64,000 nt of DNA from Lichenostomus cassidix (taxonomy: Eukaryota; Chordata; Aves; Passeriformes; Meliphagidae): the NCBI GenBank assembly GCA_008360975.2, contig CM039182.1, positions 59,718,491 through 59,782,490 of the forward strand. Direction: 5' to 3'. Positions within the stretch are counted from its first letter, which is position 1, and every line of letters begins with the position of its first letter. Below the pieces are notes generated by a model, which saw nothing but the letters and a program-made list of their open reading frames with translations, was not told where the DNA came from and made no database searches. The position numbers and the translations under genes were made by a program. Positions 60,901-64,000 of this stretch are shown here, piece by piece.

Positions 60901-63900
60901 GAGTTGATATATTTGCATAATGGGTAAAGAAAATGCCTAAGAACAACTTTTATAGCATATTAAAATCCTTCAAAAATATTTAATCAAAGTCTTTTTTCAT
61001 GTCCTGGAGGTAATTTAACTTTTTATCATTATGTCAATACTTAACAACTAAATTCAAAATATTTTACAGTTAAAAATTAGTGTAGTTATATATCATTAAC
61101 TGGAATTAATCTTGTTTTGAACTAGTATACTAGTAATAAAATGGGAAGCTTCAGACTGGGCAGACCTACTGTAAAAGGAGGATGTCATCGTGTGCTGGAC
61201 TGAGCATTTTGTATTTTGTTGCAAGGAGCAGTAGAAGTTTAAGAACAGTAAAATTTGCAGGATCGTGAGAGTAGAGAGACAATCATTATAATCATTAGCC
61301 TAATATTTTGCCACCAATGATTTCAGTGTATTAAAACATTGATGGACTTAAATTTGCCTGGCTGAGGTCTAGGCTGGGATCATCTGTATGTGGTAGTACT
61401 ACGTAATAATGAAAATATATTATCAGAGAATGATGAAAAGATCATAAATTTAACTGTGGAAATGGGATTATTACATTCTTTCACCAAAAGTGTCAAGTGG
61501 CACCACCATATCAACAATGAGTGCTTGCATGGTTAAAATGATCCAGTGTAGGTGAACCTTATGATATATCATACCTGGCAAATTATGGAAGCTAATATGA
61601 GGACCAAAGCTAATATGAGGACCAAATTATGGAAGCTAATATGAGGACCTCTCCATTATTTTGATGATAACTGAGTACCTATATTGTTTATTGGCTTTCT
61701 GGAAGAGAGAATTTTTTATGGAGAGATCCAAGTTTGTTCTTAATTTTTGCTGTTATGACCCAATTTACTGTAGTAGATTATTGTTCCTAAGGCAAAACTT
61801 GACTCCTCACTTTGTGTAAAGGGTTTCTTGTCATAAAATGGTGTTAGGAAAGAGAAAAAGTTAGAATTTATGATTGATTATTTTTAGGTAGATTGTTTTT
61901 CCTGTGTACGCAACTGAGACATTAATGATGTTAGATCCATGGATGAAACATTTGAATACACTTTATTTTAACTTCTCAAAGGAACACCTTGCAGAATCAA
62001 AGACACTTCACATGATTAAAGATACTTCTAGTGTAGATTTTTCTTCTTATTTCAAATGAACAGAAATGCAAAATCTCAGATTTTTTCACCCATATCTGTT
62101 ATCATTCCATTCCAACCATTAGCTACTGAGTAGCACTCTGGCTTGAAGCCACTGGGAAGATCCTGTTTTGCGGTTACTGCTACCACAAACCACATTATCA
62201 TTTAATGCTTAAGTCTATCTATAGGTCAAGGTCAGGCCAGGGGGGTGACTGGGGAAGAAGGCAACTGTCATGGAGCAGTCAGAGTTCTCATTTGTATTAT
62301 GCCATCAGAAAAATCGAGTGGAAAGGTGGAACTAAAAAGCCCCTCCATAAACTGGAATGGTTTATGTGCAATGAAGGAGTTGTACTTCTAATCAAGTGGA
62401 CTCTCTATTATAGTGCTTAATAATTGGTTGCACTGCAGTAGTTTCCTCTCCATTCACTGGCGGATGTCTTGCACAGCAGGACCAGAGTGATCAAATGGCA
62501 CCTTTTGCACCTGACCTTGTGTAAAGCAAGGGACATTTCACCAAGTGGATGGCATGGCCTGTTTTATAGATGGTATAAAGCCTTTTGAGTTCTCACTTCA
62601 CAAGGCAGCAATTCAGAATGTAATTGTCACTTGGCAGACTTTTCAGCCATAAAGAAGCACCATTGGAGATAATAGGAAAGGGATCAAGGAACTCAGTGAC
62701 TCCAAATCTGTGAGTGCCTTGTTAGCACACTTCTGGATAGTAGTGTCCTGTGACTTGTAGGCTACCCACAGATGCTTTCCAGGGCAGACTCGTTCTATTA
62801 CTCTTCACTCTTCTGCTTCTTATATTGTCATCTGAACACATTGTAATGACTTCTTAAGTAATGTGACTAATATTCATCACAAATGGTTCATCAGTTCAGT
62901 CACAGTATGAGACAGAGGAGAATAGTGAAGTCAATGAAATCTTACATGCAAATCTCAATTACTGGGATGGTGCTGCACCAGATTGGTCACACTTTTAATA
63001 TGAAAGAAATATTTTCAATCTGTCCTCTTCACAGAGCAGAATACCACCTTCACTCCACTTAGAGATCATGGAAATAAACAGTGAAAATTTCTGTCTGACT
63101 CCAGAATGATACAACAGAGCAATTCCTTGTAGCACCCTAACAAACCATACTTGATATGCTTCATTTCATGAACCTCAGAAGATTATTCCATGGGTCTCAG
63201 TGCCATGTAACTTCAATTACTGATACTTAACAAATTCTTACACTCAGCTGGTGGTGTGAGGTGATTTAATCTGCTTGCTTTTAATTACATCCTGTATTCC
63301 AAATGAAGCCCTCTTATGTTTTCCTTTTCATCCTTCCCCTAATGTCTCCTTTTACAACATGTCAATGCCACTCTGCTTGCTAGTTTCCATAAATTTCTCA
63401 ACTCCTGCTGACTTGTCTGATTCCTCAGGTTATTGAGGTTACCAAACCAATAAAAAGGGATGGAAAATAAAAAGTGAAAACAAAAATGTTGACACTGAGG
63501 TCTGGAGCAGGCTTCTGCAAAAGATCCTACTTCAACTCCCTGAGTTATCTTGAATATAACATGCGAGATTTTCTATAAGAGACCCCAGCTCCTGAGTTAA
63601 GATCCAGGTGCTGCACAAACTTGGACTCAGAAGGAGCAAAGGAAAATAATAGAATTCCGAGTGAGAAGATGATCTTTAATATGTTTAATAAGGCAATGAA
63701 ATCTCCCTAAGATCTAGGTAAAATGAGTCCTGTCATAGAGCCTGTAGTGCTGATCCTGCATTATTTTAGACTGGGGTCTCAGAAATGAAAAGAAAATTTA
63801 GTTCTCAACAAAAAAGATCATTGCCTTGGACCCTATTACTAGCCTTCTGAGACTCTGCACCAAGTTTCACAAAGTAGTAATTAAACCCCTTTGAGACAGA

Positions 63901-64000
63901 AAAGCTGAATATTACAGAGGATTTTAAGAAGTGTGTCAATGCATATTATATATATTTGCTATATTATTGGTATTAAATACACAGTTACTGCTGAAAGAAG
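57980..64000. other. AT-rich non-coding stretch, no gene recognised
   Basis: No gene recognised. 58650-58860 has a TATAAA and an AATAAAG about 30 bp apart, which resembles a compact LTR or a terminal exon, but the ends could not be found. A small tandem repeat at 61580-61649 is listed separately. Confidence 0.5.
61580..61649. repeat. Short tandem repeat, 26-bp unit
   Basis: The unit AAATTATGGAAGCTAATATG plus AGGACC occurs at 61580-61605 and 61624-61649 without mismatch, with a shortened 18-bp copy between them. The identity points to recent slippage or duplication. Confidence 0.9.

Noticed and set aside
1..64000. CRISPR arrays, operons, tRNA or rRNA genes
   Set aside because: No regularly spaced repeats, bacterial-type gene packing, cloverleaf A/B boxes or rRNA-like sequence were noticed by eye; the content is vertebrate.

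Overview
The window looks like bird nuclear DNA, most likely from a songbird or close relative. It is mostly AT-rich non-coding sequence. It carries CR1-type LINE remnants, one CpG island, a few microsatellites and several long terminal repeats (LTRs) of endogenous retroviruses. I found no host protein-coding gene that I can name. The species assignment is inference from repeat content.

The clearest element is an endogenous provirus on the + strand at 48296-54256 (5,961 bp). Its two 522-bp LTRs differ at only three positions, and it is flanked by a perfect 5-bp target duplication (CTCAC). It has a lysine-tRNA-type primer binding site, a gag region, then protease, reverse transcriptase (RT), RNase H and integrase, all in one frame. 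There is no env: the pol stop codon touches the first base of the 3' LTR. The Pol motifs, 5-bp duplication and lack of env fit the class III (ERV-L) group. The copy is broken. A TAG separates gag from pro, two TGA codons interrupt pol, the RT YxDD box reads YIDE, and the first RNase H aspartate is asparagine. The integrase still shows HHCC and DD(35)E residues. The first gag-region frame encodes a strongly hydrophobic, membrane-type segment, which is unusual for Gag.

Other LTRs are supported by structure. A 635-bp solo LTR lies at 39886-40520 (6-bp duplication AGTCAT). A 1,267-bp minus-strand LTR lies at 44816-46082 (5-bp duplication GTCAC). An 894-bp LTR lies at 57081-57974 (5-bp duplication CTTCT). 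Less certain LTRs are at 15372-15550, 33179-33658 and 40561-41064. LTR insertions are therefore concentrated in the 39.9-58 kb part.

Layout: 1-13.1 kb is AT-rich with one CR1 piece and a (CA)23 repeat. 13.2-14.1 kb is a CpG island, probably a promoter and untranslated first exon. 14.1-39.9 kb is AT-rich with CR1 relics and two weaker LTRs. 39.9-58 kb is the LTR-rich zone containing the provirus. 58-64 kb is AT-rich with no recognised gene.
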